Shown: positions 9,672 to 19,458 of the stretch, piece after piece
How the letters are laid out: every line of letters begins with the position of its first letter
Numbering within the stretch: position 1 is the stretch's first letter
From: DATNPX01 sp036702975
GTDB lineage: Bacteria; Cyanobacteriota; Vampirovibrionia; Obscuribacterales; Obscuribacteraceae
Direction: 5' to 3'
NCBI GenBank assembly: GCA_036702975.1
Contig: DATNPX010000034.1
Location: 186,001 to 250,000, forward strand
DNA: 64,000 bases
Notes under the pieces: generated by a model
The model's input: only the letters and a program-made list of their open reading frames with translations
Databases searched by the model: none
Told to the model about the DNA's origin: nothing
Made by a program: the position numbers and the translations under genes

Positions 9672-10826
9672 TCAAACACGTAACAAGGTTTTAATGGAAG
9701 CGAGGTTCTTGATAATCGAATCGGTCATGCCTACTGTGTCTACAAGCTTGATGGATTCGCCACCATCAGCGGCACCAGATTCGGTGCCGGCAGATTTGCC
9801 GCGAGAACCGACAATGTCCGCTGTACGGTAGCCTGCGTTCAAACTGGCAGCCACTGCAGTTTCCACTGCTTGAGCAGCCTCTTCTTGAGAGAGAGCGAAT
9901 CTCAAAAGCAACGCCAGAGACAGGATCTGAGCGATGGGATTAGCCTTGCCTGTCCCGGCTATATCTTGAGCGGAGCCGCCTGGTGGCTCGAACAAGCCAA
10001 ATCCATCCTCATTCAAACTGGCAGAAGCCATAAGCCCAAGAGAACCGGGCAGAACGGCAGCGGCATCTGAAAGTATGTCGCCAAACATATTGGTTGTGAC
10101 GACTACATCAAACTGCGAGGGATCGCGAATAATCTGCATAGCGCAGTTGTCGACCAGCATGTCTTCAAGCGTCACGTCCGGATATTCTTTGCCGACTTCA
10201 TGCACAATCTCGCGCCAGAGCTTAGATGTGTCGAGCACATTAGCCTTATCGACAGATGTCACTTTATTACGTCTCTTGCGAGCAGCCTTGAAAGCCGCAT
10301 GAGCAACAGATGCAACCTGGTCTTCAGTATAGATAGATTGATCGGTAGCAGCTCTCTTGCCGTCAGCCTGCTTGAAGGTCTTATGTTCGCCGAAATAGCA
10401 ATCGCCAAGCAATTCGCGCACGAAAAGAATGTCGACGCCTTTGTTGATGATTTCATCGCGCAGAGGGCACAATTCGGCAAGCTCAGGCAAAACCTTGACA
10501 GGACGAAGATTGACGTTGAACTTGAAGTTTTTACGGAGTGAAAGTATCGAGTTTGCTTCGCAGTTTTTCCACTTGGGCAGATTCATTTCACTGACCGGTC
10601 CGCCGACCGAACCGAAGAGAATGGCATCGCTCCCTTTGCAAAGCGCTATTGTTTCATCAGGTAAGTGGCTGCCGTATTTCTCATAGGCGGCACCACCGAC
10701 AAGACCCGAAGTCGTCTCGAACTTGATGCCAAATTGCTCGGACACTTGCGCCATTACGCGCAGTGCTTGAGCCATTACCTCTTCGCCTATGCCGTCTCCC
10801 GGCAGAACCGCAATTTTTGCTTTCAT
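9672..10826 (-). CDS. leuB: 3-isopropylmalate dehydrogenase
   Basis: A 384-residue enzyme that oxidises and decarboxylates 3-isopropylmalate to 2-oxoisocaproate with NAD+. In organisms using citramalate it also converts methylmalate to 2-oxobutyrate. Family motifs seen are the N-terminal VLPGDGIGEEV, the SLRKNFKFNVNLRPVK substrate region, and TTNMFGDILSDAAA with its metal-binding Asp residues. The ATG at 10826 is preceded by GAGGAAA. The C-terminus is slightly longer than usual, with a Gly/Ser-rich insert near residue 345. It is the last gene of the ilv-leu operon, 77 bases after leuD. Confidence 0.96.
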   Translation of the reverse strand: MKAKIAVLPGDGIGEEVMAQALRVMAQVSEQFGIKFETTSGLVGGAAYEKYGSHLPDETIALCKGSDAILFGSVGGPVSEMNLPKWKNCEANSILSLRKNFKFNVNLRPVKVLPELAELCPLRDEIINKGVDILFVRELLGDCYFGEHKTFKQADGKRAATDQSIYTEDQVASVAHAAFKAARKRRNKVTSVDKANVLDTSKLWREIVHEVGKEYPDVTLEDMLVDNCAMQIIRDPSQFDVVVTTNMFGDILSDAAAVLPGSLGLMASASLNEDGFGLFEPPGGSAQDIAGTGKANPIAQILSLALLLRFALSQEEAAQAVETAVAASLNAGYRTADIVGSRGKSAGTESGAADGGESIKLVDTVGMTDSIIKNLASIKTLLRV

Positions 10827-10903
10827 CGTTTCCTCTACTTACCTTGGTCTACAAGTCTTCAAACGCCGCCAGAACCAACTCCGGCGCTAATGTAACAACC
10901 GGT

Positions 10904-11521
10904 TTACACAGCTCCGGTCGCCGAGCCTAAGCCTTTTGAGCTCATGGCAACTCTCGAATTTTCTTTCTTAAAAGCTGTGATTTCATCTTTAAAAGACAGG
11001 ATGTAGTCGATATCATCCAGACCGTTTAACAGACAATGTTTGCGGAAGGGATCGTAGTCGAATTTGTGCTCGCCACCATCGGGAGTGCGCACGACCGAAT
11101 TCTCAAGGTCGACTTCCACTTCGTATGTGCCGCTTCGGGCTTCAAGCAATATGCGGTCGACATTGGCTTCAGGCAGCTTAACCAGCAATAGACCGTTTTT
11201 TGCACTGTTGCCCGCAAAGATATCAGCAAACGATTTCGCAATTACGACTTTGATATTCGCACCTTGAAGCGCCCAGACTGCGTGCTCGCGCGAAGAGCCA
11301 CAGCCAAAATTGTCATCGGCCACGAGAACTTCAGCCCCCTTGTATTTATCCAAATTGAAGGGGAATTGCGGGTCTTGTTGCTTGAGCCGAACGAAGAGAT
11401 TCTGTCCATATCCATCACGGCTAATGCTCGTCAAGAATTGGGCGGGAATGATCATGTCCGTGTCCACATCCTTTATCGGCAGCGGAACAACTTTTGATTT
11501 CACGGAACGGAAAGCTTGCAT
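10904..11521 (-). CDS. leuD: Isopropylmalate isomerase small subunit
   Basis: A 205-residue protein that with LeuC isomerises 2- to 3-isopropylmalate, and also citramalate to 3-methylmalate. Recognisable features are the N-terminal KVVPLPIKDVDTDMIIPAQF and the swivel-domain motif VADDNFGCGSSREHAVWAL, both diagnostic for LeuD. Length is typical for the bacterial form. It lies 22 bases downstream of leuC in the same direction, consistent with cotranscription. Confidence 0.96.
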   Translation of the reverse strand: MQAFRSVKSKVVPLPIKDVDTDMIIPAQFLTSISRDGYGQNLFVRLKQQDPQFPFNLDKYKGAEVLVADDNFGCGSSREHAVWALQGANIKVVIAKSFADIFAGNSAKNGLLLVKLPEANVDRILLEARSGTYEVEVDLENSVVRTPDGGEHKFDYDPFRKHCLLNGLDDIDYILSFKDEITAFKKENSRVAMSSKGLGSATGAV

Positions 11522-11543
11522 AATCGTATGGTCCTCGTAGAAC

Positions 11544-13004
11544 TTAAGAGAAATATTTTGTTGGAGCGGTCAACTTGCCCTCGATGGCACTTGCAGCGAC
11601 AGTCGCAGGTGAGGCAAGATGGGTGATGCTGCCCGGTCCCTGGCGACCCATGAAGTTGCGATTTGAAGAGCTGACGCAACGCTTTCCTTCCGGCACCTTG
11701 TCGTCATTCATGCCAAGACACATCGAGCAGCCTGGCATACGGAACTGAGCTCCGGCCTCAACGAAAATCTTGTCCAGACCTTCATCTTGAGCCTGCTTCA
11801 TAACGACTTCCGACCCCGGCACCACGTAGAGTGTGACCGTCTGAGCTACTTGCTTGCCTTTCAAAATATTGGCGGCGATGCGCAGATCTTCGATGCGGCC
11901 GTTGGTGCAGGAGCCAATGAAGCCCCAGTCGACTGGCGTGCCTTCTATGTTTTGACCGCCGCTCAGTTTCGTGTATTCAAGAGCGCGTTCAGCAGCGGCA
12001 CGTTTTGCAGGCTCTGAAAACGAGGCAGGCGTAGGTACCTTATCGAAAACGCCAGCGCCTTGCTCCGGATTGGTGCCCCATGTCACCATCGGCTGCAATT
12101 GATCCAAGTCAATTACAACCTCACGATCGTAAGTGGCGCCGTCGTCGCTGTTAAACGAGCTCCAGCGTTCGATCGCAGCTTCCCAATCTTTCTCTGCCGG
12201 AGCGAACTTGCGTCCCCTCAGATAAGCGTAAGTGGTGGCGTCGCCGGCGATGAGACCAGCGCGGGCACCACATTCAATGCTCATATTGCAGATGGTCATA
12301 CGCTCTTCCATCGACATCTGTCGAACAGCTTCACCAACGTACTCGAGCACATGACCGGTTCCGCCTCCGATGCCTATCTCGGCAATGAGCTTCAAAATCG
12401 CATCCTTAGCGAAGACGCCTGGCTTAAAGTGTCCCTTGAATTCGACTTTCATCGATTTAGGACGTTGCTGCAGCAGGCAACCAGTGGCGAGAACATGACC
12501 AACCTCTGAAGTTCCGACGCCAAAAGCCAGCGCACCAAAAGCACCATGAGTCGATGTATGCGAGTCTCCGCAGACTACCGTCATTCCAGGCTGCGTGGCA
12601 CCTAACTCAGGACCGACAACGTGCACGATTCCTTGATTGCCACTATCGAAATCGAGGAATGTGATGCCATGTTTCTTGCAGTTTTGACGCAAGGTTTCGA
12701 CCTGAATACGAGCAGCTTCGTCGTATATCTCATGACGATTCTGGCGAGTTGGAATGCTGTGGTCGATCGTAGCAAGCAAGGTTTCGGGAGCGAATACCTT
12801 CAAGCCTTTCTCTTCAAGAGTTTGAAAAGCTTGAGCAGAAGTCACTTCGTGCAGAAGCATCATGTCGATGACGAAAACCGCAGGATGTCCATCGAGCTGT
12901 TTAAGCACGTGAGTCTCCCAGATCTTGTCGACAATATTGCGCTTGCCAGTCTTTGCGCTTTGTTGTTTCCCGTTTGCTGGAATTGCTTCTACTTTGTTAG
13001 CCAT
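11544..13004 (-). CDS. leuC: Isopropylmalate isomerase large subunit
   Basis: A 486-residue aconitase-family subunit. The 4Fe-4S ligands are visible as the Cys in GFIGSCTNGR and the pair in MPGCSMCLGMN. The aconitase signatures VVCGDSHTSTHGAFGALAFG and RNFMGRQGPGS are also present. About 20 Lys/Gln-rich residues precede the conserved start of the family (IVDKIWETHVL), so translation could begin a little later, but ATG 13004 is the only upstream ATG. It follows cimA after a 136-base gap in which I see no gene. Confidence 0.96.
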   Translation of the reverse strand: MANKVEAIPANGKQQSAKTGKRNIVDKIWETHVLKQLDGHPAVFVIDMMLLHEVTSAQAFQTLEEKGLKVFAPETLLATIDHSIPTRQNRHEIYDEAARIQVETLRQNCKKHGITFLDFDSGNQGIVHVVGPELGATQPGMTVVCGDSHTSTHGAFGALAFGVGTSEVGHVLATGCLLQQRPKSMKVEFKGHFKPGVFAKDAILKLIAEIGIGGGTGHVLEYVGEAVRQMSMEERMTICNMSIECGARAGLIAGDATTYAYLRGRKFAPAEKDWEAAIERWSSFNSDDGATYDREVVIDLDQLQPMVTWGTNPEQGAGVFDKVPTPASFSEPAKRAAAERALEYTKLSGGQNIEGTPVDWGFIGSCTNGRIEDLRIAANILKGKQVAQTVTLYVVPGSEVVMKQAQDEGLDKIFVEAGAQFRMPGCSMCLGMNDDKVPEGKRCVSSSNRNFMGRQGPGSITHLASPATVAASAIEGKLTAPTKYFS

Positions 13005-13140
13005 AATTTGGGCTTTCCTTCTCTTGCGTGTACGCTTTCTTGCCTGTAGTTTTAACTGATATGGTGCTGATTGCAGTGTTAAACGATGCGTCGCCTCCAG
13101 CGGCTCGTATCAGCAGATGTCCGCGGACCTAGCTTCTCGG

Positions 13141-14724
13141 TTAGGCAACGACCTCCGCTCGCTCAGTCGTCGCTTGCCGCTCCTGTTGTCGGAGCAGATA
13201 AAGTTCAAGGCTATCAGAAAGCGCCTGGTAGCTAGCTTCAATGATGTTTGGAGAACATCCGACTGTGCTCCAGCTTTCTCCTTCGCAGGTCGCTTCGATC
13301 AACACACGAGTGGTGGCATCGGTGGCATTGTCCGGATCGAGGATACGCACTTTGTAATCTGCCAATCGAACCGCTTCCAAAGCAGGATAGTGCGGCAGAA
13401 GCGCTTTACGCAGGGCAAGATCGATTGCATGCACGGGTCCTCGACCTTCAGCCGCAGTGTGCACCAACTCGCCATCGACTTGCAATTTGATCATCGCTTC
13501 AGCGTTCATACCTGCACGCAGGCGGTCTGAAGCGACAACCATGATGTGCATGAGCTGAAATGGTGATTGATAGCCGGACTGCTTGCGGCGAAGCATCAGC
13601 TCGAGAGTGCCTTCGGCATTTTCGAATTGGAAGCCTGTGCGCTCCATTGATTTCACTTCATCGATGAGAGACTGCTCTTCACCTTGAATGCCCATACCCA
13701 GATCAGCAGCCAGCATTCTGATGTTGCTTCTTCCAGCCAGCTCTGAAACGAGAATCTGTCTTGCATTGCCAACCACTGAAGGATCTACATGCTCGTAGCT
13801 CTCTTTTAGACGCTCGACCGCAGAAGCATGCAGACCGGCTTTGTGAGCAAATGCCGAGGAGCCGACATAAGGAGCGCAGGGATCTGGATTGAGGTTAGCA
13901 ATTTCGCTAACGGCACGCGAAACTTCCGTCAGTCTCTTCAGCCCTTTTGGAGGAACGCAGGCATAGCCCATCTTCAACTGCAAGGTCGGAATCAACGAGA
14001 TCAAGTTGGCATTGCCGCAACGTTCACCATAACCATTGATAGTGCCCTGGATCTGCTGGGCACCGGCTTCAACTGCAGCCAGCGCATTTGCGACAGCCAG
14101 TTCGCAGTCGTTATGAGTGTGCACACCGAGTTTACAGGTTACGCGCTCAGCGACGACTTTTACCGCCTCCGCGACCTGCTCTGGTAAACTGCTGCCGTTT
14201 GTGTCGCAGAGTACAAGCCAATCGGCACCGGCTGCAGCAGCCGTCTCCATGCATTTGAGCGCATAGTCTCGATCAGAGCGAAAAGCATCGAAAAAGTGTT
14301 CCGCATCGTACATGACCTCTTTACCGTGTTGCTTCAAATAGCTGATGCTATCGGCAATCATTGCCAAATTTTCTTCGAGCGTTGTCTTCAAAACATGCGT
14401 CACGTGAAGCGGCCATGTTTTTCCAACAATCGTGACAACACTCGTGTGCGCGTTCAACAAAGCCTGGATGTTGCTGTCTTGCGCGACATCGGCTCCGACA
14501 CGGCGAGTGCTGCCGAATGCGACTATCTTCGAAGTTTTGGGAGGATTCGAGCGCATGCGCACGAAATACTCCATATCCTTCGGATTTGAGCCTGGCCAGC
14601 CGCCCTCGATATAAGGGACGCCTAGCTCGTCCAGCAACTTGGTAATCTTCAATTTGTCGTCGAGCGAAAAGCTCAAGCCTTTTCGCTGACTGCCGTCTCT
14701 CAAAGTCGTATCGTAAAGATACAT
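13141..14724 (-). CDS. cimA: (R)-citramalate synthase
   Basis: A 527-residue enzyme of the HMGL/IPMS family that condenses acetyl-CoA with pyruvate to give citramalate, the threonine-independent entry into isoleucine synthesis. It begins MYLYDTTLRDGSQRKGL, has the metal-binding GVHTHNDCELAVANALAA motif and IQGTINGYGERCGN, and ends in a LeuA-type allosteric regulatory domain (from about residue 385). The sequence is CimA-like rather than classical LeuA: YEHVDPSVVGN and KAGLHASAV with long spacing. The open frame extends to 14775, but ATG 14724 directly after the ilvN stop fits both the family start and the operon spacing. No leuA lies in the operon, so a leuA role cannot be excluded. Confidence 0.88.
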   Translation of the reverse strand: MYLYDTTLRDGSQRKGLSFSLDDKLKITKLLDELGVPYIEGGWPGSNPKDMEYFVRMRSNPPKTSKIVAFGSTRRVGADVAQDSNIQALLNAHTSVVTIVGKTWPLHVTHVLKTTLEENLAMIADSISYLKQHGKEVMYDAEHFFDAFRSDRDYALKCMETAAAAGADWLVLCDTNGSSLPEQVAEAVKVVAERVTCKLGVHTHNDCELAVANALAAVEAGAQQIQGTINGYGERCGNANLISLIPTLQLKMGYACVPPKGLKRLTEVSRAVSEIANLNPDPCAPYVGSSAFAHKAGLHASAVERLKESYEHVDPSVVGNARQILVSELAGRSNIRMLAADLGMGIQGEEQSLIDEVKSMERTGFQFENAEGTLELMLRRKQSGYQSPFQLMHIMVVASDRLRAGMNAEAMIKLQVDGELVHTAAEGRGPVHAIDLALRKALLPHYPALEAVRLADYKVRILDPDNATDATTRVLIEATCEGESWSTVGCSPNIIEASYQALSDSLELYLLRQQERQATTERAEVVA

Positions 14725-14728
14725 GCTC

Positions 14729-15013
14729 TTAGACCTGGCTTGCGCTGTGCAATTGCCTGTAGCCATTGCTCTCATGAACCTCCATTTGCTGAACTTGAAC
14801 GTTCAATACGTCGTATAACTTGCTGATCTGTTTGACGGCCAGCTCCATCGGGCGAGCCCCCTCTAATGTCAGGCGCACTTCCATTGCGGTTTGGTCGTGT
14901 GAACGGTCTGCCATCATTCCGCAGAGTGCAAATCCACGCTGGCGCAGGCAGCCGAGAATGCGCTCTAAAGCGCCTTCTGAATTAGCAGTTGTAATTTCCA
15001 GATTGAATCTCAC
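14729..15013 (-). CDS. ilvN: Acetolactate synthase small (regulatory) subunit, ACT domain only
   Basis: A 94-residue protein made of one ACT domain (residues about 3-75, starting FNLEITTANSEGALERILGCLRQRGF). It is the regulatory partner of IlvB and is expected to give valine feedback control. It lacks the C-terminal domain of full-length IlvN/IlvH (about 160 residues) and so resembles the short IlvM type. Start ATG 15013 overlaps the ilvB stop by four bases, showing translational coupling. The stop is followed at once by cimA. Confidence 0.88.
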   Translation of the reverse strand: MRFNLEITTANSEGALERILGCLRQRGFALCGMMADRSHDQTAMEVRLTLEGARPMELAVKQISKLYDVLNVQVQQMEVHESNGYRQLHSASQV

Positions 15014-16671
15014 TTTGCTTTTGCCTCCAACATGTGGGTATTAGATTTGCCAGGCGGCACGAGCGGCCAGACATTTTCAAACTTGTCGATCTTCACGTGA
15101 ACAAAAAGCGGACCTTCTGTTTCACAAACTTTCTCTATCGCCGATTCAACCTCTTCTTGCTTCTCGACGGTTATGGCAGGTATGCCGAAAGCACGGGCGA
15201 CAGAGGCGAAGTCAGGGTTGTCGGAGAGATCTACTTCGCTATAGCGCTCGCTGAAGAAGAGCTCTTGCCATTGACGCACCATCCCCAGTGCCTGGTTATC
15301 GAAGAGGACGATTTTTACAGGTATGTTGTAACGCTTGAGAGTTGCCAGTTCCTGAATGTTCATCATGATGGAACCGTCGCCGCTTACGCAAACAACGGGA
15401 GCGCCAGGGTTTGCATAATAGGCACCGAGCGCTGCCGGCAATCCAAAGCCCATGGTGCCGAATCCACCACTGGTTAGATGGCATTCTGGACGAGAGAACT
15501 GATAGTGCTGCGCAACCCACATCTGGTGCTGACCAACATCACAGCTGATGAAGGTATTGGGAGCGAAACGGTCGCTCATCTGCCGGATAAACTTCGGAGC
15601 ATAGATTGTCTCGGTCGGCGCGTCATACTGCCAAGCGTATTCGGCTTTGTTAGCCAGACACTTGGTCACCCACTCTTCAGTCTCGTTGTCGCTTGCCACA
15701 TGCAAGAAGTTCAAAGCGGTTTTGATGTCGCCCAGGATGCCGCAGTCAGCGGCACGCAGCTTGCTCACTTCGGCCGGGTCAGCGTCCATATGCACGACTC
15801 TGGCATGAGGAGCGAATTCAGCTAATTTGCCGGTGACGCGATCGTCGAAACGAGCACCCACACAGATCAGCAGGTCGCACTCTTGCACTGCTAGATTGGC
15901 CGCCTTGGTGCCGTGCATTCCCAGCATGCCCAGAAACAGTTCATGGCTTGCCGGCACAGCTCCCAATCCTTGCAGAGTGGTCACGATCGGCATGCGTGCC
16001 GCTTCCACAAAAGAGAGCAACTCGCCAGTCGCTTGTGCAATTCTGATACCACCACCGGCATAAACCAGAGGCTTCTTCGCAGCGGCAATCATGTCACGAG
16101 CTTGGGACAACTGCTTCGCTTCCGGGTGGCGCAGAACGTTTTTCATCGAAGGAAAGAACTGCACGTCCTCGACTTTGGCGTTAGCTACATCTTTCGGGAA
16201 GTCGATCAAGACTGGTCCTGGTCTTCCTGATCTGGCGATGGTGAACGCTTTGTGAACGGTTTCCGCAATGTCTTCAGCTGAGCGGATCAAGAAGCTGTGT
16301 TTGACGATAGGCATCGTCAGTCCGAAGATGTCGACTTCTTGAAATGCATCAGTGCCGATGAATGGAGTCGCTACCTGTCCGGTGATAGCAACCATCGGAA
16401 CCGAGTCCATAAAAGCGTTGGCTATGCCTGTTACGAGGTTGGTGGCACCAGGTCCGGATGTGGCCATGCAAACACCTACACGGCCACTGGACCTTGCGTA
16501 ACCATCGGCAGCCAGAGCCGCTGCCTGCTCGTGGCGCACCAAAATATGCTTCATGCCCGACTCCAGTAAGGCGTCGTATACAGGCATGATGGCGCCACCA
16601 GGATAACCGAAGATGGTGTCAACACCTTCCGCTTCCAGCGCTTTTATCAGTATCTCGGCTCCGATCATCAT
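15010..16671 (-). CDS. ilvB: Acetolactate synthase large subunit
   Basis: A ThDP- and FAD-dependent enzyme of about 553 residues, joining two pyruvates or pyruvate and 2-oxobutyrate. It shows the catalytic Glu in LVRHEQAAALAADGYAR, the GPGATNLVTGIANA loop and the ThDP/Mg motif GDGSIMMNIQELATLKRYN. The open frame runs up to 16911 inside ilvC, but those 80 residues are basic, polar and unlike the family. ATG at 16671 (or 16668) begins MMIGAEILIKALEAEGVDT, which matches family N-termini. No strong ribosome binding site is seen there, so a GTG at 16740 is the alternative. Confidence 0.95.
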   Translation of the reverse strand: MMIGAEILIKALEAEGVDTIFGYPGGAIMPVYDALLESGMKHILVRHEQAAALAADGYARSSGRVGVCMATSGPGATNLVTGIANAFMDSVPMVAITGQVATPFIGTDAFQEVDIFGLTMPIVKHSFLIRSAEDIAETVHKAFTIARSGRPGPVLIDFPKDVANAKVEDVQFFPSMKNVLRHPEAKQLSQARDMIAAAKKPLVYAGGGIRIAQATGELLSFVEAARMPIVTTLQGLGAVPASHELFLGMLGMHGTKAANLAVQECDLLICVGARFDDRVTGKLAEFAPHARVVHMDADPAEVSKLRAADCGILGDIKTALNFLHVASDNETEEWVTKCLANKAEYAWQYDAPTETIYAPKFIRQMSDRFAPNTFISCDVGQHQMWVAQHYQFSRPECHLTSGGFGTMGFGLPAALGAYYANPGAPVVCVSGDGSIMMNIQELATLKRYNIPVKIVLFDNQALGMVRQWQELFFSERYSEVDLSDNPDFASVARAFGIPAITVEKQEEVESAIEKVCETEGPLFVHVKIDKFENVWPLVPPGKSNTHMLEAKAK

Positions 16672-16720
16672 TTTGCTTTGCGTCTCGTTGTTTCCGGTTT
16701 CGCTCTTGGTTTCGGTCTTC

Positions 16721-17761
16721 TTATTTGGACGAACCTGCACCAGCGAGCTCTCGTTCCGGTTTACGGTTTTTTGCTGCAATCCATGACATGTGTTCACGCA
16801 ATTTCTTTCCTGTTGCTTCGATTGGGTGTTCACCGGTCTTCTTCCATTGAGCGTAATAGTTCTTGCGTCCTGACTTGGTCTCTTCGATCCACTCTTTAGC
16901 GAAGGTGCCATCTTGAATTTCGGTCAGCACTTGCTTCATGTTTTCCTTCACGTGCTTATCGATAACACGAGGACCACGGGTAAAGTCGCCATACTTGGCG
17001 GTTTCGCTAATGAACTCGTGCATCTTCTCCATGCCGCCTTCGTAAATCAAGTCGACGATCAACTTCAGTTCGTGCAAGCATTCGAAGTAAGCAACATCAG
17101 GTTGATATCCAGCTTCCACCAGAGTTTCCCAACCAGCAACGATCAACTCGCGGGCACCACCGCACAGCACGGCTTGTTCGCCGAACAGATCGGTTTCGGT
17201 CTCTTCCTTAAACGTGGTTTCGAGCACACCAGCTCTGGTGCCACCGATTCCATGAGCGTAGGCGAGTGCTTTCTCATGCGCTTTGCCAGATGCATCTTGT
17301 TGAACAGCCATCAAGCAGGGCACACCGCGCTTCTCTTCGTACTGTCTGCGAACCAGGTTGCCTGGCCCCTTTGGAGCAACCATGATCACGTCTATATCTT
17401 CGTGCGGCTGAATCTCTTTATATTGAACGTTGAAACCATGTGCGAAGAGCAGCGCAGCATTCTTCTTCAAGTTAGGAGCGACAGCTTCTCTGTACAACTC
17501 CGGTTGGGCCATATCCGGTACCAGCATGGCGACAATATCGGCCTTGCGAACGGCTTCGGCCGGCTCGACAGGTTGGAAACCGTCTTCGACAGCTTGCTTG
17601 TATGATTTGCCTTCAGCGCGCAAGCCGAGAACGACATTGCAGCCGCTTTCGCGCAGATTCATCGCATGAGCTCTGCCCTGACTGCCATAGCCAAGGACGC
17701 AGACGGTCTTACCGTGCAACGCGCTCGTATTTGCGTCCTTTTCCCAATACATCTTCGTCAT
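16721..17761 (-). CDS. ilvC: Ketol-acid reductoisomerase, class I
   Basis: A 346-residue enzyme that isomerises and reduces acetolactate and acetohydroxybutyrate. It has the N-terminal Rossmann motif VCVLGYGSQGRAHAMNLRES, a cofactor loop after LGLRAEGKS (Arg/Ser suggesting NADPH), the MVAPKGPGNLVRRQYEEKRG segment and the Glu/Asp metal ligands in ALLFAHGFNV to DLFGEQAVLCGG. Length corresponds to the short class I form with a basic tail of about 15 residues. The start lies 53 bases inside ilvD, so the two genes overlap in different frames and are probably translationally coupled. Confidence 0.96.
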   Translation of the reverse strand: MTKMYWEKDANTSALHGKTVCVLGYGSQGRAHAMNLRESGCNVVLGLRAEGKSYKQAVEDGFQPVEPAEAVRKADIVAMLVPDMAQPELYREAVAPNLKKNAALLFAHGFNVQYKEIQPHEDIDVIMVAPKGPGNLVRRQYEEKRGVPCLMAVQQDASGKAHEKALAYAHGIGGTRAGVLETTFKEETETDLFGEQAVLCGGARELIVAGWETLVEAGYQPDVAYFECLHELKLIVDLIYEGGMEKMHEFISETAKYGDFTRGPRVIDKHVKENMKQVLTEIQDGTFAKEWIEETKSGRKNYYAQWKKTGEHPIEATGKKLREHMSWIAAKNRKPERELAGAGSSK

Positions 17762-19433
17762 TACCTTCTCCTTGTTGCATTGAACTTGTGTAGCCCGTGA
17801 CTGCTCCTTCTGATGCGGAAGAAACAGATTGCCAATACTTTGCGAAAACTCCCTTTTTGTATCTTGGTTTTGGTGCGGTCCAGTCAGCCTTGCGTGGTTC
17901 CAGGTCAGCCTTTACATCGAGCGTTCTGGATTCGACATCGAGATGAACGATGTCACCGTTGCGAATTAAACCTATTGGACCTCCGACAGCCGCTTCAGGA
18001 GCGACGTGCCCGACCACAAAGCCGTGTGATGCACCACTAAAACGTCCGTCAGTTATCAAAGTGACTTTGTCCGCCAAGCCTTCGCCGACTAAGGCACCGG
18101 TAACTGCCAACATTTCAGGCATGCCGGGAGCGCCCTTGGGACCGACATAACGAATGATGACTACATCACCAGCGACAATCTCTTTCTTAGCGATGGCGTC
18201 GAAAGCGGCTTCTTCGGTGTCGAAAACCTTCGCCGGTCCTTCGAAAGAGACCAGGCTATGGCCGGAAAGCTTGAGTACCGCACCTTCCGGAGCCAGAGAG
18301 CCTTTCAAGATAGCCAGACCACCATGAGCCTTCAACGGATTCTCAACCGGAACGATGACTTTTTGCCCAGCGGTCTCTTTGCCGTCCTTAGCTTCTGCGA
18401 ACAAGGTCTTGCCGCTGGCAGTGATTGAGTCTTGCAGAAGACCTGCATCCATCAAAGACTTGGCGAAGAAACGAGCACCGCCGGCGCGCTCAAAGTCGGT
18501 GGCGACATAACGGCCGCCTGGCTTGATGTCAACGATAAATGGCGTGCGGCGAGATATACGGTCAAAATCATCAAGGGCTAGAGGTACATCAGATTCACGA
18601 GCGATTGCCAGCAAGTGCAGCACAGCATTAGTGGAACCGCCGCTTGCCACAACCGCGGTGATGGCATTTTCCAGAGCCGTACGCGTCATGATGGCGCTGG
18701 GACGCAGATCTTCCGCCAACAGCTTCATGACCAACTCGCCACATTGTCTGGCGGCATCCAGTTTGCGCGGGTCGAGAGCTGGAATGTCGTTGACACCCAT
18801 CGGCGAGATGCCTATGAAAGTAGCGGCCGTCGACATCGTGTTTGCAGTGAACTGTCCACCGCAAGCGCCAGCTCCCGGGCAAGCCTTGCCTTCCAGGTCG
18901 TTTAAATCTTGCTCGGTTATGCGCCCGGCAAAACAGGCCCCGACAGCCTCGAAGACGTCCTGGATAGTGACGTCTTTGCCGTTGTACTGTCCGGGCGCTA
19001 TTGACCCCCCATAAATCATAAGCGCCGGCAGATCCAATCTTGCCAGCGCCATGATCGTTCCAGGTATCGTCTTGTCACAACCGGACAGAGCCACCACGGC
19101 GTCAAACATATGACCGCGCACTGTCAATTCTATGGAATCGGCCACCACTTCTCTCGACACCAGTGAAGCCTTCATGGCTTCAGTACCCATAGAGATGCCG
19201 TCAGACACAACAATAGTGTTGAACTCCATGGGCGTGCCACCGGCTTTGCGAACGCCTTCTTTCACGGCTTCTGCGATGGTACGCAAGTGGTAGTTGCAGG
19301 GACCGACTTCAGTCCATGTATTGGCAATAGCAACGAGCGGCTTATCCAAGTCTTCATCGGTCAAGCCAGTCGCCTTGAACATTGCTCTGGCTGGAGCTCG
19401 GTGCATACCCTTTTTTATTGAATCGCTGTGCAT
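17709..19433 (-). CDS. ilvD: Dihydroxy-acid dehydratase
   Basis: A 574-residue iron-sulfur dehydratase that acts on dihydroxy acids in valine, leucine and isoleucine synthesis. Cluster cysteines are visible in TEVGPCNYH, SGCDKTIPG and CPGAGACGGQFTANTM. The C-terminal swivel motif LITDGRFSGASHGFVVGHVAPEA is complete apart from normal variation. It is the first structural gene after the attenuator. The last 17 codons overlap ilvC. Confidence 0.96.
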   Translation of the reverse strand: MHSDSIKKGMHRAPARAMFKATGLTDEDLDKPLVAIANTWTEVGPCNYHLRTIAEAVKEGVRKAGGTPMEFNTIVVSDGISMGTEAMKASLVSREVVADSIELTVRGHMFDAVVALSGCDKTIPGTIMALARLDLPALMIYGGSIAPGQYNGKDVTIQDVFEAVGACFAGRITEQDLNDLEGKACPGAGACGGQFTANTMSTAATFIGISPMGVNDIPALDPRKLDAARQCGELVMKLLAEDLRPSAIMTRTALENAITAVVASGGSTNAVLHLLAIARESDVPLALDDFDRISRRTPFIVDIKPGGRYVATDFERAGGARFFAKSLMDAGLLQDSITASGKTLFAEAKDGKETAGQKVIVPVENPLKAHGGLAILKGSLAPEGAVLKLSGHSLVSFEGPAKVFDTEEAAFDAIAKKEIVAGDVVIIRYVGPKGAPGMPEMLAVTGALVGEGLADKVTLITDGRFSGASHGFVVGHVAPEAAVGGPIGLIRNGDIVHLDVESRTLDVKADLEPRKADWTAPKPRYKKGVFAKYWQSVSSASEGAVTGYTSSMQQGEGNDEDVLGKGRKYERVAR

Positions 19434-19458
19434 AAATCGCCTTGAAAAATGTGCTCTA

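Noticed and set aside
16672..16911. 80-residue N-terminal extension of ilvB
   Set aside because: It is the complement-frame shadow of the end of ilvC, basic and unlike any AHAS; the family start is at 16671 or close by.
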